A DNA stretch of 64,000 nt from Hydrogenophilales bacterium CG_4_10_14_3_um_filter_63_21 (GCA_002784045.1 PFJX01000137.1:1-64000), one strand, 5' to 3'; positions 42,774 through 53,906 are shown, counted from the stretch's first letter. Numbers and translations are program-made. The notes: generated by a model from the letters alone, not told the origin.

Positions 42774-43669
42774 TGAAAGCCTGGCTCGCCCACCACCTGC
42801 ACAGTCTCAAGATCGCCGTTGAGACCTTCCGTGCCGCCCCGGTCGCCACCCTGTTCACCGTCCTGGTGATCGGTGTGGCGGTCAGCCTGCCGGCCGGCCT
42901 CTATGTGTTGCTCGCCAACCTGGAACGCGCGGCCGGGGGCGTCAAGCCACAGGCGGAAGTCACCGTCTTCTTCAAGGAAGTGGACGAAGCCCGCGCCCGA
43001 ACCCTGGCCGCCAGCCTGAGGAAACGCGCCGAGGTTGCGGCCGTGCAGTTCGTCAGCAAAACCGACGGCATCAAACGCCTGGAGGTGGCCGGCCTTGCCG
43101 AAGTCGCCGCGGGCCTACCGGAAAATCCCCTGCCACACACGCTGGTGCTTACCACCAAAGACACCACCCCCGCCGCCCTGGAAGCGCTCGCCGCGCAACT
43201 CAAGACCCACCCGGATATCGAGCGGGTGTTGGTGGACAGCGAATGGATCAAGCGCCTGGCCGCGCTCATGCAACTGGGCCGCGACCTGGTCGGCATGCTG
43301 ATCGTCGTTCTCGGCGTGGCACTCGCCGCCATCACTGCCAACACCATCCGCCTGCAGATCTACGCGAAGAATGATGAAATCGAAGTCGCCCGCCTGATTG
43401 GCGCCACCGACCGCTTTATCCGCCGTCCCTTCCTCTACTTCGGTGGCATCCAGGGCCTGGCCGGCGGCCTGGCCGGCTGGCTGCTGGTCCTGGCCGGCGG
43501 CCTCCTGCTGGAAGCCAGCGTCGCCCAGGTCGCCGCCGCCTACGGCTCGCAATTCCACCTGGCTGGCCTCTCGCTCCAGGAAACCACCCTCCTGCTTCTG
43601 TTCTCGACGGCCCTCGGCTGGTTGGGCGCCTACTTCGCGGTGGGGCGTGCCCTGCGGCAGAACGATTAA
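42773..43669 (+). CDS. ftsX: Cell division protein FtsX
   Basis: MKAWLAHHLHSLKIAVETFRAAPVATLFTVLVIGVAVSLPAGLYVLL; ATGA coupling with ftsE. Confidence 0.95.
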   Translation: MKAWLAHHLHSLKIAVETFRAAPVATLFTVLVIGVAVSLPAGLYVLLANLERAAGGVKPQAEVTVFFKEVDEARARTLAASLRKRAEVAAVQFVSKTDGIKRLEVAGLAEVAAGLPENPLPHTLVLTTKDTTPAALEALAAQLKTHPDIERVLVDSEWIKRLAALMQLGRDLVGMLIVVLGVALAAITANTIRLQIYAKNDEIEVARLIGATDRFIRRPFLYFGGIQGLAGGLAGWLLVLAGGLLLEASVAQVAAAYGSQFHLAGLSLQETTLLLLFSTALGWLGAYFAVGRALRQND

Positions 43670-43670
43670 G

Positions 43671-43697
43671 TTGACAAAAAACTCAGGAATTTATTCT
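43671..43697 (+). promoter_or_regulatory. Candidate sigma70-type promoter of rpoH
   Basis: TTGACA (43671-43676) and TATTCT (43692-43697), short 15-nt spacer. Confidence 0.5.
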
Positions 43698-43702
43698 GGC
43701 TC

Positions 43703-43729
43703 TTAGCACTCTGCCAACGCGAGTGCTAA
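43703..43729. promoter_or_regulatory. CIRCE element (HrcA operator) upstream of rpoH
   Basis: TTAGCACTC-TGCCAACGC-GAGTGCTAA, exact match to the CIRCE consensus TTAGCACTC-N9-GAGTGCTAA. Confidence 0.93.
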
Positions 43730-43762
43730 TATTCAATCGACCTGAGTTAAAGGAGTAAGCAG

Positions 43763-44614
43763 ATGACCGCCACCGTGCTTGATTTTCCCACCCCATCCAC
43801 GCTGGGCAGCCTGGACAGCTACATCCAGGCGGTGAACCGTTTTCCGTTGCTGACCGCCGAGCAGGAGCATGATTTGGCGGTGCGCTTCCGCGAAAACCAG
43901 GATGTCGAAGCTGCCCGTCAACTGGTGCTTTCGCATCTTCGTCTGGTGGTTGCCATTGCCCGGGGTTATCTGGGTTATGGCCTGCCCCATGCTGATCTGA
44001 TCCAGGAAGGCAATGTCGGCCTGATGAAGGCGGTGAAGCGTTATGACCCGGAGCGCGGCGTGCGTCTGGTGTCGTTTGCGGTGCACTGGATCAAGGCGGA
44101 AATGCATGAGTACATCCTGAAGAACTGGCGTTTGCTCAAGGTGGCGACCACCAAGGCGCAGCGCAAATTGTTCTTCAATCTGCGCAGCATGAAAAAGGCG
44201 GACGGCAGCCTCTCCAACAGTGCCATCGAGGAAATGGCGCGCATTCTCAAGGTTAGCCATGCGGATGTGCGGGAAATGGAAATCCGGATGTACGGCCAGG
44301 ATGTGGCGCTGGAGCCGAGTGTGGATAACGATGAGGAAAGTTTCGCGCCGATCGCTTACTTGGCCGCGCCGAATGCCGAGCCGACCCAGCATATTGAGAA
44401 CAAGGAACGCGAGCAGCTCGCCACCGTGGGCCTTCACCGCGCCTTGGGCAGCCTGGATCCGCGCAGCCGGCATATCGTTGAATCGCGCTGGCTAAACGAA
44501 GAAAACCCCGCCACGCTGCATGAACTGGCCGCCGTTTATGGCATTTCCGCCGAGCGTGTACGCCAGGTTGAGGCCAAGGCCTTGCAGAAGATGCGCACCG
44601 CGTTAACGGCCTGA
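43763..44614 (+). CDS. rpoH: RNA polymerase sigma factor RpoH (sigma32)
   Basis: ARQLVLSHLRLVVAIARGYLGYGLPHADLIQEGNVGLMKAVKRYDPERGVRLVSFAVHWIKAEMHEYILKNWRL. Confidence 0.96.
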   Translation: MTATVLDFPTPSTLGSLDSYIQAVNRFPLLTAEQEHDLAVRFRENQDVEAARQLVLSHLRLVVAIARGYLGYGLPHADLIQEGNVGLMKAVKRYDPERGVRLVSFAVHWIKAEMHEYILKNWRLLKVATTKAQRKLFFNLRSMKKADGSLSNSAIEEMARILKVSHADVREMEIRMYGQDVALEPSVDNDEESFAPIAYLAAPNAEPTQHIENKEREQLATVGLHRALGSLDPRSRHIVESRWLNEENPATLHELAAVYGISAERVRQVEAKALQKMRTALTA

Positions 44615-44632
44615 GCCGGATTTTCGCCAAAT

Positions 44633-44663
44633 AAAAAGCCCCGCGACGCGGGGCTTTTTATTT
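44633..44663 (+). terminator. Rho-independent terminator of rpoH
   Basis: AAAAAGCCCCGCGACGCGGGGCTTTTTATTT. Confidence 0.92.
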
Positions 44664-44676
44664 GTGGACAGCGGAA

Positions 44677-44781
44677 TCAGAACAACGAACCCAGCACCAC
44701 CGAAAACAGGGCGATCCAGGCCCAGGCGGCCAGGGCGATGACCAAGGTGAGAGGCAGGTTGTATTTGCTGAAGGGGTTCAT
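44677..44781 (-). CDS. 34-aa predicted single-TM small protein
   Basis: MNPFSKYNLPLTLVIALAAWAWIALFSVVLGSLF*; AGGAG Shine-Dalgarno upstream; below ORF-track cutoff. Confidence 0.55.
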   Translation of the reverse strand: MNPFSKYNLPLTLVIALAAWAWIALFSVVLGSLF

Positions 44782-44858
44782 CGTAGGGCTCCTGTTGCGA
44801 AAATTTGCGCGATTCTACTGCGCGGACCAGGGGCTCTCAATGCCGAGACCGCGTCTAG

Positions 44859-45022
44859 CAGCCTGTCGGACTTTGGAATCGTCGATAGCGAGAAACGGCC
44901 CCAGCGAGGCCAGTCTTTGCCGGATTTGCCGCCCCATAGCCCGGCTATGGGGCAAAAATGCCGGTGAAAAAGGGGCCGCTGCGGTCGTTTCGCAGCCGAC
45001 GATTCCAAAGTACGACAGGCTG
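44859..45022. mobile_element. MITE-like element, 164 bp
   Basis: 26-bp terminal inverted repeats with one mismatch (CAGCCTGTCGGACTTTGGAATCGTCG / CAGCCTGTCGTACTTTGGAATCGTCG), flanked by CTAG/CTAG. Confidence 0.85.
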
Positions 45023-45032
45023 CTAGCCCGGC

Positions 45033-46007
45033 TCAGCCCCCGGTCATGCTCATGAAACGCACCAGCTTTTGCGGCTGTTCGCGAAATTCGTGGCGTTCCG
45101 GCTTCAGGTCGATGGCGCGATGGATGGCATCGGCCAGATCGGCGTCCGAAGCGCCAGCACGCATCAGGACGCGGAAGTCCATACGCTCTTCCTGGCCCAG
45201 GCACAGGTGCAGGACGCCATCCACGGTCAGGCGCACGCGATTGCAGGTTTCGCAGAAGTGCTGCGAGATAGGGGTAATGAAACCGACCGTGAAGCGGCCA
45301 TCGGGTGTGCCCAGATAACGCGCCGGGCCACCGCCATGCATCAGGGTGTCGACCAGGCCGAAACGCTGGCGCAGGCGGGCGATGACCGGTTGCAGGTCGA
45401 CGTAGCCCATGCGCCGGGCGGTGTCGCCCATCGGCATGAGTTCGATCAGGCGCAGGACAAAGCCGCGTTCCATGCAGAAGGCGACCATGGCGTCGATATC
45501 GTCGGCGTTCTCCCGCATCACCACCATATTGACTTTGATCGGCGCGAAGCCCACCGAGCGCGCGGCTTCCAGGCCATCCAGCACCTTGTCCAGCACTGGG
45601 CGACCGTTGATCTTCTCGACAATTTCCGGACGCAGGGAGTCAAGGCTGATATTGAGGCGGGTGACGCCAGCACGCTTGAGATCGTCAGCCATCCTCGCCA
45701 GTTGCGTGGCATTGCTGGACAGTGACAGGTCATCGATGCCCGGCAGGGCGGCGATGCGACCGCACAGGCCAACCACATTGCGGCGCAGCAGCGGCTCGCC
45801 ACCGGTCAGGCGGACGCGCTTCATGCCGAGGCCGGCGAACAGGCCGAGCAGGCGTTCCAGTTCGTCGAAGGTAAGCCAGTGATCCGGTTCCTCGAAGTCC
45901 TTGAAGCCTTCCGGGATGCAGTAAGCGCAACGCAGATCGCAGCGATCCGTCACGGAAAGACGCAAATATTCGATGATGCGTCCGAAGCGATCGACAAGCG
46001 GGTTCAT
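45033..46007 (-). CDS. moaA: GTP 3',8-cyclase MoaA
   Basis: LRLSVTDRCDLRCAYCIPEG radical SAM motif; FCETCNRVRLTVDGVLHLCLG. Confidence 0.96.
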   Translation of the reverse strand: MNPLVDRFGRIIEYLRLSVTDRCDLRCAYCIPEGFKDFEEPDHWLTFDELERLLGLFAGLGMKRVRLTGGEPLLRRNVVGLCGRIAALPGIDDLSLSSNATQLARMADDLKRAGVTRLNISLDSLRPEIVEKINGRPVLDKVLDGLEAARSVGFAPIKVNMVVMRENADDIDAMVAFCMERGFVLRLIELMPMGDTARRMGYVDLQPVIARLRQRFGLVDTLMHGGGPARYLGTPDGRFTVGFITPISQHFCETCNRVRLTVDGVLHLCLGQEERMDFRVLMRAGASDADLADAIHRAIDLKPERHEFREQPQKLVRFMSMTGG

Positions 46008-46155
46008 GGCCGTGGCCCTAAAGCGTTATGTGCGGGAGAATATAGCACTCACGAATTCCTGGAAGTGCGATGCGTGGCATGATCCATGTCCCTATCGGCA
46101 CTAACCTTGACTTTGGTCATGAAACGACCGCCCCGCACGCCTGGAGAATCCGCCC

Positions 46156-46644
46156 ATGAAAGCACTCGGCATCGCCGGTTACAGCGGCAGCGGCAAGACC
46201 ACCCTGATCGAAAAGCTTTTGCCCCGGTTGCGGGCGGCCGGCTTGCGCGTTTCCGTGATCAAGCAGAGCCATCACGATTTCGAGGTGGATGTGCCGGGCA
46301 AGGACTCCTGGCGGCATCGCGCGGCCGGGGCCAACGAAGTGCTGCTGACTTCACCGCACCGCTGGATGCTGGTGAACGAACTGCGTGGCGCGGCGGAACC
46401 CAGCCTGGACGAGCATCTGCGGCGCCTGTCGCCCTGCGCTCTGGTGCTGGTTGAAGGCTACAAACACGCCGACATTCCCAAGCTGGAGGTCTGGCGCGCC
46501 GCCAACACGCGCGACTGGCTGCATCCGCGGGATGCAAACTTCATCGCCGTGGCGGCGGACCAGACGCCACCCGGCGGCATCAAACACTTTCCCATCGACG
46601 ACATCGAGGCCATCACGGCCTTCCTTCTTGAGTACGCACAATGA
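46156..46644 (+). CDS. mobB: Molybdopterin-guanine dinucleotide biosynthesis protein MobB
   Basis: MKALGIAGYSGSGKTTLIEKLLPRLRAAGLRVSVIKQSHHDFEVDVPGKDSWRHRAAGA. Confidence 0.94.
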   Translation: MKALGIAGYSGSGKTTLIEKLLPRLRAAGLRVSVIKQSHHDFEVDVPGKDSWRHRAAGANEVLLTSPHRWMLVNELRGAAEPSLDEHLRRLSPCALVLVEGYKHADIPKLEVWRAANTRDWLHPRDANFIAVAADQTPPGGIKHFPIDDIEAITAFLLEYAQ

Positions 46645-47852
46645 GCGAATCCCCACTTTCCGTTGACGCGGCACGAGCCAGCCTGCTTGCCGCTGCGAAG
46701 CCGCTTTCCGACCACGAAACCTGTCCGGCCGATGCGGCTTTGGGCCGGGTGCTGGCGAGCCCGCTGGTTTCCGGCGTCACCGTGCCGCCACTCGACAATG
46801 CGGCGATGGACGGTTATGCCCTGCGTTTTGCCGACTGGAGCGACGCGGCCGGGTTGCCTGCCTGGTTGCCCGTCTCGCAACGCATCCCCGCCGGTACGCT
46901 GGGAACCGCGTTGGCGCCCGGCACGGCGGCGCGCATTTTCACCGGTGCGCCACTGCCGCCCGGCGCCGATTGCGTGGTAATGCAGGAAGACTGCGAGGTC
47001 CATGAAGGCGCGATGCGCATCGCCGTCGCCCCCCGCGCCGGCAGCCACATCCGCCGCGCTGGTGAAGACATCCGCGCTGGCCAGACCGTGCTGGAATCCG
47101 GCACCCGCCTTGGCCCGGCGCAACTCGGCGTGGCGGCTTCGGCGGGGGCGAGCGAACTCGCCGTATTCCGCCGCCTGAAGGCCGCCGTGTTCTTCACCGG
47201 CGATGAAATCGTGATGCCCGGCCAGCCGCTAACGCCCGGGCGCATCTACAACTCGAATCGCGCCACCCTGATCGCCCTGCTCACCCAACTGGGCCTCGAA
47301 GTCATCGACCTCGGCCAGGTGCCGGATCGCCACGACGCCACCGTCGCCATTCTGGAACGCGCGGCCCAGGCCGCCGATGTGGTCATTACCAGCGGTGGCG
47401 TTTCGGTGGGCGAGGAGGATCACGTCAAGGCCGCCGTGGAGACACTCGGCCGCATCGAAATGTGGAAAGTGGCGATGAAACCCGGCAAGCCCCTGGTCTA
47501 CGGCCGCGTCGGCAACGCCGATTTTCTTGGCCTGCCCGGCAATCCGGTATCTGCGTTCGTGGTGTTCTGCCTGTTCGTGCGCCCCTTCCTGCTTCGGCGC
47601 ATGGGGGCGGAAGATGCGCCCGCCGCCGCCTTCACCGTGCCGGCCGGGTTCGATTGGCCGAAGCCTGGAAAACGCCGCGAATTCCTGCGCGCCCGCCTGG
47701 AAGATGGCTGGGCCATGCTTTATCCCAACCAGAGTTCCGGGGTACTCACCTCGCTGGCCTGGGCCGATGGCCTGGTCGATGTCGAAGCTGGCGCCCGTGT
47801 CGAGAAGGGCGACCCGGTGCGTTTCATCCCCCTCGCGGAGTTGCTCAAATGA
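46641..47852 (+). CDS. moeA: Molybdopterin molybdotransferase MoeA
   Basis: PPLDNAAMDGYAL, FTGAPLPPGADCVVMQED, GLPGNPVSAFVVF. Confidence 0.95.
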   Translation: MSESPLSVDAARASLLAAAKPLSDHETCPADAALGRVLASPLVSGVTVPPLDNAAMDGYALRFADWSDAAGLPAWLPVSQRIPAGTLGTALAPGTAARIFTGAPLPPGADCVVMQEDCEVHEGAMRIAVAPRAGSHIRRAGEDIRAGQTVLESGTRLGPAQLGVAASAGASELAVFRRLKAAVFFTGDEIVMPGQPLTPGRIYNSNRATLIALLTQLGLEVIDLGQVPDRHDATVAILERAAQAADVVITSGGVSVGEEDHVKAAVETLGRIEMWKVAMKPGKPLVYGRVGNADFLGLPGNPVSAFVVFCLFVRPFLLRRMGAEDAPAAAFTVPAGFDWPKPGKRREFLRARLEDGWAMLYPNQSSGVLTSLAWADGLVDVEAGARVEKGDPVRFIPLAELLK

Positions 47853-48106
47853 AAGTGCGCCTGCTTTACTTTGCCCGCCTGCGCGAAGTCTTCGCCACCA
47901 GCCAGGAAACGCCGGAACTTCCTCCCAACATACAAACCGTGGCCAGCCTGCTAAATTGGCTGCGCCAGCGCGGCGGTGTCTGGGCCGAGGAACTGGCGGC
48001 GGGCCGCGCTTATCGGGTCGCGATCAACCAGGACCTGGCCACTCAGGAGGCGGTGCTACATGAAAACGACGAAGTCGCCGTTTTTCCTTTGGTAACGGGG
48101 GGCTGA
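47849..48106 (+). CDS. moaD: Molybdopterin synthase sulfur carrier subunit MoaD
   Basis: MKVRLLYFARLREVFATSQE...VAINQDLATQEAVLHENDEVAVFPLVTGG. Confidence 0.93.
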   Translation: MKVRLLYFARLREVFATSQETPELPPNIQTVASLLNWLRQRGGVWAEELAAGRAYRVAINQDLATQEAVLHENDEVAVFPLVTGG

Positions 48107-48559
48107 ATGAAAATTTCCGTCCAGGCTGAACCTTTTGACCTCAACGCCGAAGTCAGCGCCCTCTACCAGGCCAACCCAAAAGTCGGTGCCGTCGCCAGCT
48201 TTCTCGGCTTGGTGCGCGACATTAACGAGGGCCAAGGGGTTGCCACCCTGAGCCTGGAGCACTACCCCGGCATGACCGAGAAAGCCCTGGCCCAGATCGT
48301 GGAAGATGCCCGGCGGCGCTGGGAAGTGCTCGACGCCACCCTCATCCACCGCGTCGGCACCCTGCACCCCAGCGAGCCTATCGTCCTGGTGGCCGTAGCC
48401 TCCAGCCATCGCGGCGACGCCTTCGCCGCCTGTGAATTCATCATGGATTTCCTGAAAACCCGCGCACCGTTCTGGAAGAAGGAAGCCACGCCGGAAGGTG
48501 AGCGCTGGGTGGATGCGCGTGAGAGCGATGAGCGGGCGGCAGCGCGCTGGCAGGTCTGA
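48107..48559 (+). CDS. moaE: Molybdopterin synthase catalytic subunit MoaE
   Basis: VGAVASFLGLVRDINEGQGVATLSLEHYPGMTEKAL...RVGTLHPSEPIVLVAVASSHRGDAFAACEFIMDFLKTRAPFWKKE. Confidence 0.95.
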   Translation: MKISVQAEPFDLNAEVSALYQANPKVGAVASFLGLVRDINEGQGVATLSLEHYPGMTEKALAQIVEDARRRWEVLDATLIHRVGTLHPSEPIVLVAVASSHRGDAFAACEFIMDFLKTRAPFWKKEATPEGERWVDARESDERAAARWQV

Positions 48560-48715
48560 AGCGGAAAGGCGACCGCTCCCGGCGGGGGACGGGCATTGGG
48601 AGGCGGGGAGTGACAGGTTGTTGCCGATCTGGAACTGCCGCTCGGAGAGGAGGCCGCGAACGGCTACACAATTGGCCTTATCGGACCTGCAACGATCAAA
48701 TCAGACTCCACTCAC

Positions 48716-48746
48716 TTCATAAAAGAAACCCCTCCGAAGAGGGGTT
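48716..48746 (-). terminator. Rho-independent terminator (minus strand)
   Basis: Minus strand AACCCCTCTTCGGAGGGGTTTCTTTT. Confidence 0.75.
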
Positions 48747-48823
48747 GACCGTGCATCAGTCCTGCGGGATCACTTCGACTTTGGCTCCACCCAGAAGATG
48801 AAACGCTCCCTAACAGAGGCTGT

Positions 48824-49051
48824 CTACAGCATCGTTGCGTGCGCCCCCGAAGCACGAACATGGCCGAGAATATCTTTGGCGTGAGTGCATTCGCTGTCAT
48901 AGACCACCATCATCAGGTGGGGTGTGCGTTGCGGAAAGGCTGCGCTGATAACGCAGTGATGGTCACGTACACGGGCCTCCATTTTCCTGATTTGCTCTGC
49001 GCTCAAACTTTCACCCACATGCACCATGAAATCTGAAATGGCATCGCTCAT
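48824..49051 (-). CDS. Small conserved protein, possible HMA/ferredoxin-like fold
   Basis: 75 aa MSDAISDFMVHVGESLSAEQIRKMEARVRDHHCVISAAFPQRTPHLMMVVYDSECTHAKDILGHVRASGAHATML. Confidence 0.6.
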   Translation of the reverse strand: MSDAISDFMVHVGESLSAEQIRKMEARVRDHHCVISAAFPQRTPHLMMVVYDSECTHAKDILGHVRASGAHATML

Positions 49052-49097
49052 TTTCGCCTCCTATCTGTTGATCCCAGTTGTGTCACCTGAGAGGTTT

Positions 49098-49126
49098 GTA
49101 TATAGCCGACTAAATTACTTGGTCAA
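49098..49126 (-). promoter_or_regulatory. Promoter overlapping a candidate Rrf2/IscR-type operator
   Basis: ATAGCCGACTAAATTACTTGGTCAA (49102-49126); minus strand TTGACC-N16-TATATA. Confidence 0.45.
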
Positions 49127-49187
49127 TTGGATACCGTAAAAACGGCAGGGGTTCAGCTCGCCTTCCTATGCCGTCTCAGGGTCGGCT

Positions 49188-49213
49188 GGATACCGAAAGG
49201 TAAGGGCTTCATC
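49188..49213 (+). repeat. GGATACCG-type dispersed repeat
   Basis: ggataccgaaaggtaagggcttcatca. Confidence 0.65.
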
Positions 49214-49328
49214 AAGCCGGCGCGACAAGGCCGCCCAACCCTCTCGCCGAATTGAGGAGTGGCGAGACGTGCTACGGGAGAAGCACGGCATATTGCGGTA
49301 ACCCGGCAACAGACTGGGTTAGAATGCC

Positions 49329-49427
49329 GCCCGGCGGGCCCCCCCGCATGGCTAAGCCGTGAACCTGGTCAGATCCGGAAGGAAGCAGCCACAGCAGCCG
49401 ATGCCAGTGCCGGGGATCAGGCTCGCC
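49329..49427 (+). ncRNA. ffs: 4.5S signal recognition particle RNA
   Basis: Conserved apical core GGTCAGATCCGGAAGGAAGCAGCCACAGCAG immediately upstream of dnaX; boundaries approximate. Confidence 0.93.
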
Positions 49428-49461
49428 ACCTCCCTTATTTTCGCGACGCAGTGCAGCACCC

Positions 49462-51066
49462 ATGAGCCATCAAGTCCTTGCCCGCAAATGGCGCCCGAAG
49501 CGTTTTGGCCAACTGGTTGGGCAGGAGCATGTGGTGCGTGCGCTGTCCAACGCGCTGGCCAGCGGCCGCTTGCATCACGCCTACCTGTTCACCGGCACGC
49601 GCGGGGTCGGCAAGACCACGCTGGCGCGGATACTGGCGAAGTGCCTCAACTGCACGGGGGGTAAAGACGGGGGCGTCACCGCAGAACCCTGCGGCGAATG
49701 CGCCGCCTGCCGCGAGATCGACAGCGGTCGTTTCGTCGATCTGATCGAGTTGGACGCCGCCTCCAACACCGGCGTCGACAACATGCGCGAGATTCTGGAA
49801 AACGCCCAGTACGCGCCCACCGCCGGCCGCTACAAGGTCTACATCATCGACGAAGTGCACATGCTCTCAAAGAACGCCTTCAACGCCATGTTGAAGACGT
49901 TGGAAGAGCCGCCCAGCCACGTCATCTTCATTCTCGCCACTACCGACCCGCAGAAAGTGCCGGTCACGGTGTTGTCGCGCTGTCTCCAGTTCAACCTCAA
50001 GCAGATGCCGCCTGGCCAGGTGGTCAGCCATTTGAAGCACGTGCTGGAAGGCGAAAACGTGCCGTTCGAGGCCGGCGCCCTCAACCTGCTGGCGCGCGCC
50101 GCCGCCGGCAGCATGCGCGACGCCCTCTCGCTCACCGACCAGGCCATCGCCTACGGCAGCGGCCAGATTAAAGAAGACGAAACCCGCGCCATGTTGGGCG
50201 TGATCGACCAGGCCTACCTGATGCCGGTGCTGGAAGCCTTGGCCGACGGCGACGGCCCGCACCTGCTGCGGGAAGCGGCTGAACTGGCCGCGCGCGGCTT
50301 CTCTTTCGACGCCGCCTTGCAGGACATGGCCAGCCTGCTGCACCAGGCCGCCCTGGCTTTGAGCATCCCGGAAGCGGTGAGCGAGGATGCGCCGGAACGC
50401 GAACGTCTGTTCAACCTGGCGGGGCGGCTCGACCCGGAACGGGTGCAGGTGCTCTATCAGATCGCCACCCTGGGCCGCCGCGACCTGGAATGGGCACCGG
50501 ACGAATACGCCGGTTTCAGCATGACTTTGTTGCGGATGCTCGCCTTCTCGCCCTCCGATACCGCCCCGGCCGCCCGCGCCACGCCGCCGGCGGAACGGCC
50601 CGAGCCACGCCTTGTTCCCGCCGCGCCGACGCCACGCGCCGCCGTACCGATTCGGCCCGAGATGCTGGCCGCCAACGAGCCGCTGCCGCCCGCCGACACT
50701 GACTGGCGCGGTATTGCCGAGAGCCTGCCTGGCCTCGCGCGCCAGCTCGCCATGCAGTGCGAACGCCTGGAACACAGCGGCAACACGCTGCGCCTGCGCC
50801 TGCCGGAGAACCAGAAGACGCTGCTCGACAACTTCGGCGACAAGCTGAGCGCGGCGCTGGCCGAGAAACTCGGCGCCGGCCTGCACGTTGAATTCGAACT
50901 CGCCGCCGTGACCCAGCAATCGCCCGCCGCCGCCCGCGCCCGCGAACAAGCCGCGCGCCAGTCCGACGCGGAAGCGGCGATACAAGCTGATCCCTTCGTC
51001 CAGACCCTGGTGCGTGAATGCGGCGCGACGGTCGCCAACATCCGCCCGCTGAGCGCGGCGGGCTGA
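49462..51066 (+). CDS. dnaX: DNA polymerase III subunit gamma/tau
   Basis: LARKWRPKRFGQLVGQEHVVRALSNAL...GTRGVGKTTLARILAKCLNC...YIIDEVHMLSKNAFNAMLKTLEEPP. Confidence 0.96.
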   Translation: MSHQVLARKWRPKRFGQLVGQEHVVRALSNALASGRLHHAYLFTGTRGVGKTTLARILAKCLNCTGGKDGGVTAEPCGECAACREIDSGRFVDLIELDAASNTGVDNMREILENAQYAPTAGRYKVYIIDEVHMLSKNAFNAMLKTLEEPPSHVIFILATTDPQKVPVTVLSRCLQFNLKQMPPGQVVSHLKHVLEGENVPFEAGALNLLARAAAGSMRDALSLTDQAIAYGSGQIKEDETRAMLGVIDQAYLMPVLEALADGDGPHLLREAAELAARGFSFDAALQDMASLLHQAALALSIPEAVSEDAPERERLFNLAGRLDPERVQVLYQIATLGRRDLEWAPDEYAGFSMTLLRMLAFSPSDTAPAARATPPAERPEPRLVPAAPTPRAAVPIRPEMLAANEPLPPADTDWRGIAESLPGLARQLAMQCERLEHSGNTLRLRLPENQKTLLDNFGDKLSAALAEKLGAGLHVEFELAAVTQQSPAAARAREQAARQSDAEAAIQADPFVQTLVRECGATVANIRPLSAAG

Positions 51067-51068
51067 AC

Positions 51069-51122
51069 TGGTAGCGCCGGCGCCCCGCCGGCCCTTAACC
51101 ACGCCGGCCAAGCGCCGGCACG
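51069..51122. repeat. REP-like repeat (GTAGCGCCGGC family)
   Basis: tggtagcgccggcgccccgccggcccttaaccacgccggccaagcgccggcac. Confidence 0.7.
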
Positions 51123-51141
51123 ATTCACATAGAGGAACGAC

Positions 51142-51489
51142 ATGCTCAAAGGTGGAATGGGTGGCATCGGCAACCTGATGAAACAGGCGCAGGCAATGCA
51201 GGAAAACATGCAGAAGATGCAGGCCAAGCTCGCTGAAATGGAGGTCGAAGGCGTCTCCGGTGCTGGCCTGGTCAAAGTGGTGATGACCGGCAAGCATGAC
51301 GTCCGCCGCGTCAATATCGACCCCAGTCTGCTTACTGGCGGCAGTGACGACGACAAGGAAATGTTGGAAGACCTGATCGCCGCCGCCGTCAACGACGCGG
51401 TACGCAAGATCGAAGATACCGTGCAGGAAAAAATGGCCTCCGCCACCGCCGGCCTGCCCCTGCCGCCCGGATTCAAGCTGCCGTTCTGA
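51142..51489 (+). CDS. YbaB/EbfC family nucleoid-associated protein
   Basis: [44 protein letters not shown]. Confidence 0.95.
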   Translation: MLKGGMGGIGNLMKQAQAMQENMQKMQAKLAEMEVEGVSGAGLVKVVMTGKHDVRRVNIDPSLLTGGSDDDKEMLEDLIAAAVNDAVRKIEDTVQEKMASATAGLPLPPGFKLPF

Positions 51490-51602
51490 TTGCACGCGCG
51501 GGCCGTAGGGTGTGGTGAGGTACGAACCGCACCAATCGCCACCGTGGTGCGATGCGGTTCGCTACGCTCACCAGCATCCTGCGACCGCCGCCGAATTTCC
51601 CG

Positions 51603-53598
<1,996 letters not shown>

Positions 53599-53599
<1 letters not shown>

Positions 53600-53643
53600 A
53601 TGTAGCGCAGGCGTCCGACGTCGGCCCGATGCCGGCGCTACAT
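53599..53643. repeat. REP-like repeat (GTAGCGCCGGC family)
   Basis: atgtagcgcaggcgtccgacgtcggcccgatgccggcgctacat. Confidence 0.7.
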
Positions 53644-53906
53644 CAGCCCTTGCGCTTGAGCACGAAGTCGGCCATCGAATTGATCGAGCCGAGGTTGTCG
53701 ATGTTGATTTCTTCCTGCCGCAGCGGCATCTGGTAGGCGTCCTCGTACCAGACCACCAGTTCCAGGATGGCGCCGGAGTCGATATAGCCGGTGGCGGGGA
53801 TGATGTCGTCGTCGCCGATGTCGCTGGCGTCCATGCCCAGATTTTTCGCCAGCTCGATTACTTTGGCGCGCACGGCGGCCTTGATGGCGTTGCGGTCGAG
53901 GTTCAT
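53643..53906 (-). CDS. Acyl carrier protein
   Basis: 87 aa; phosphopantetheine Ser motif TGYIDSGAILELVVWYED. Confidence 0.82.
   Translation of the reverse strand: MNLDRNAIKAAVRAKVIELAKNLGMDASDIGDDDIIPATGYIDSGAILELVVWYEDAYQMPLRQEEINIDNLGSINSMADFVLKRKG

Noticed and set aside
48560-48715. Possible remnant gene after moaE
   Set aside because: No frame gave a recognisable protein and no terminal repeats were found; left unassigned.
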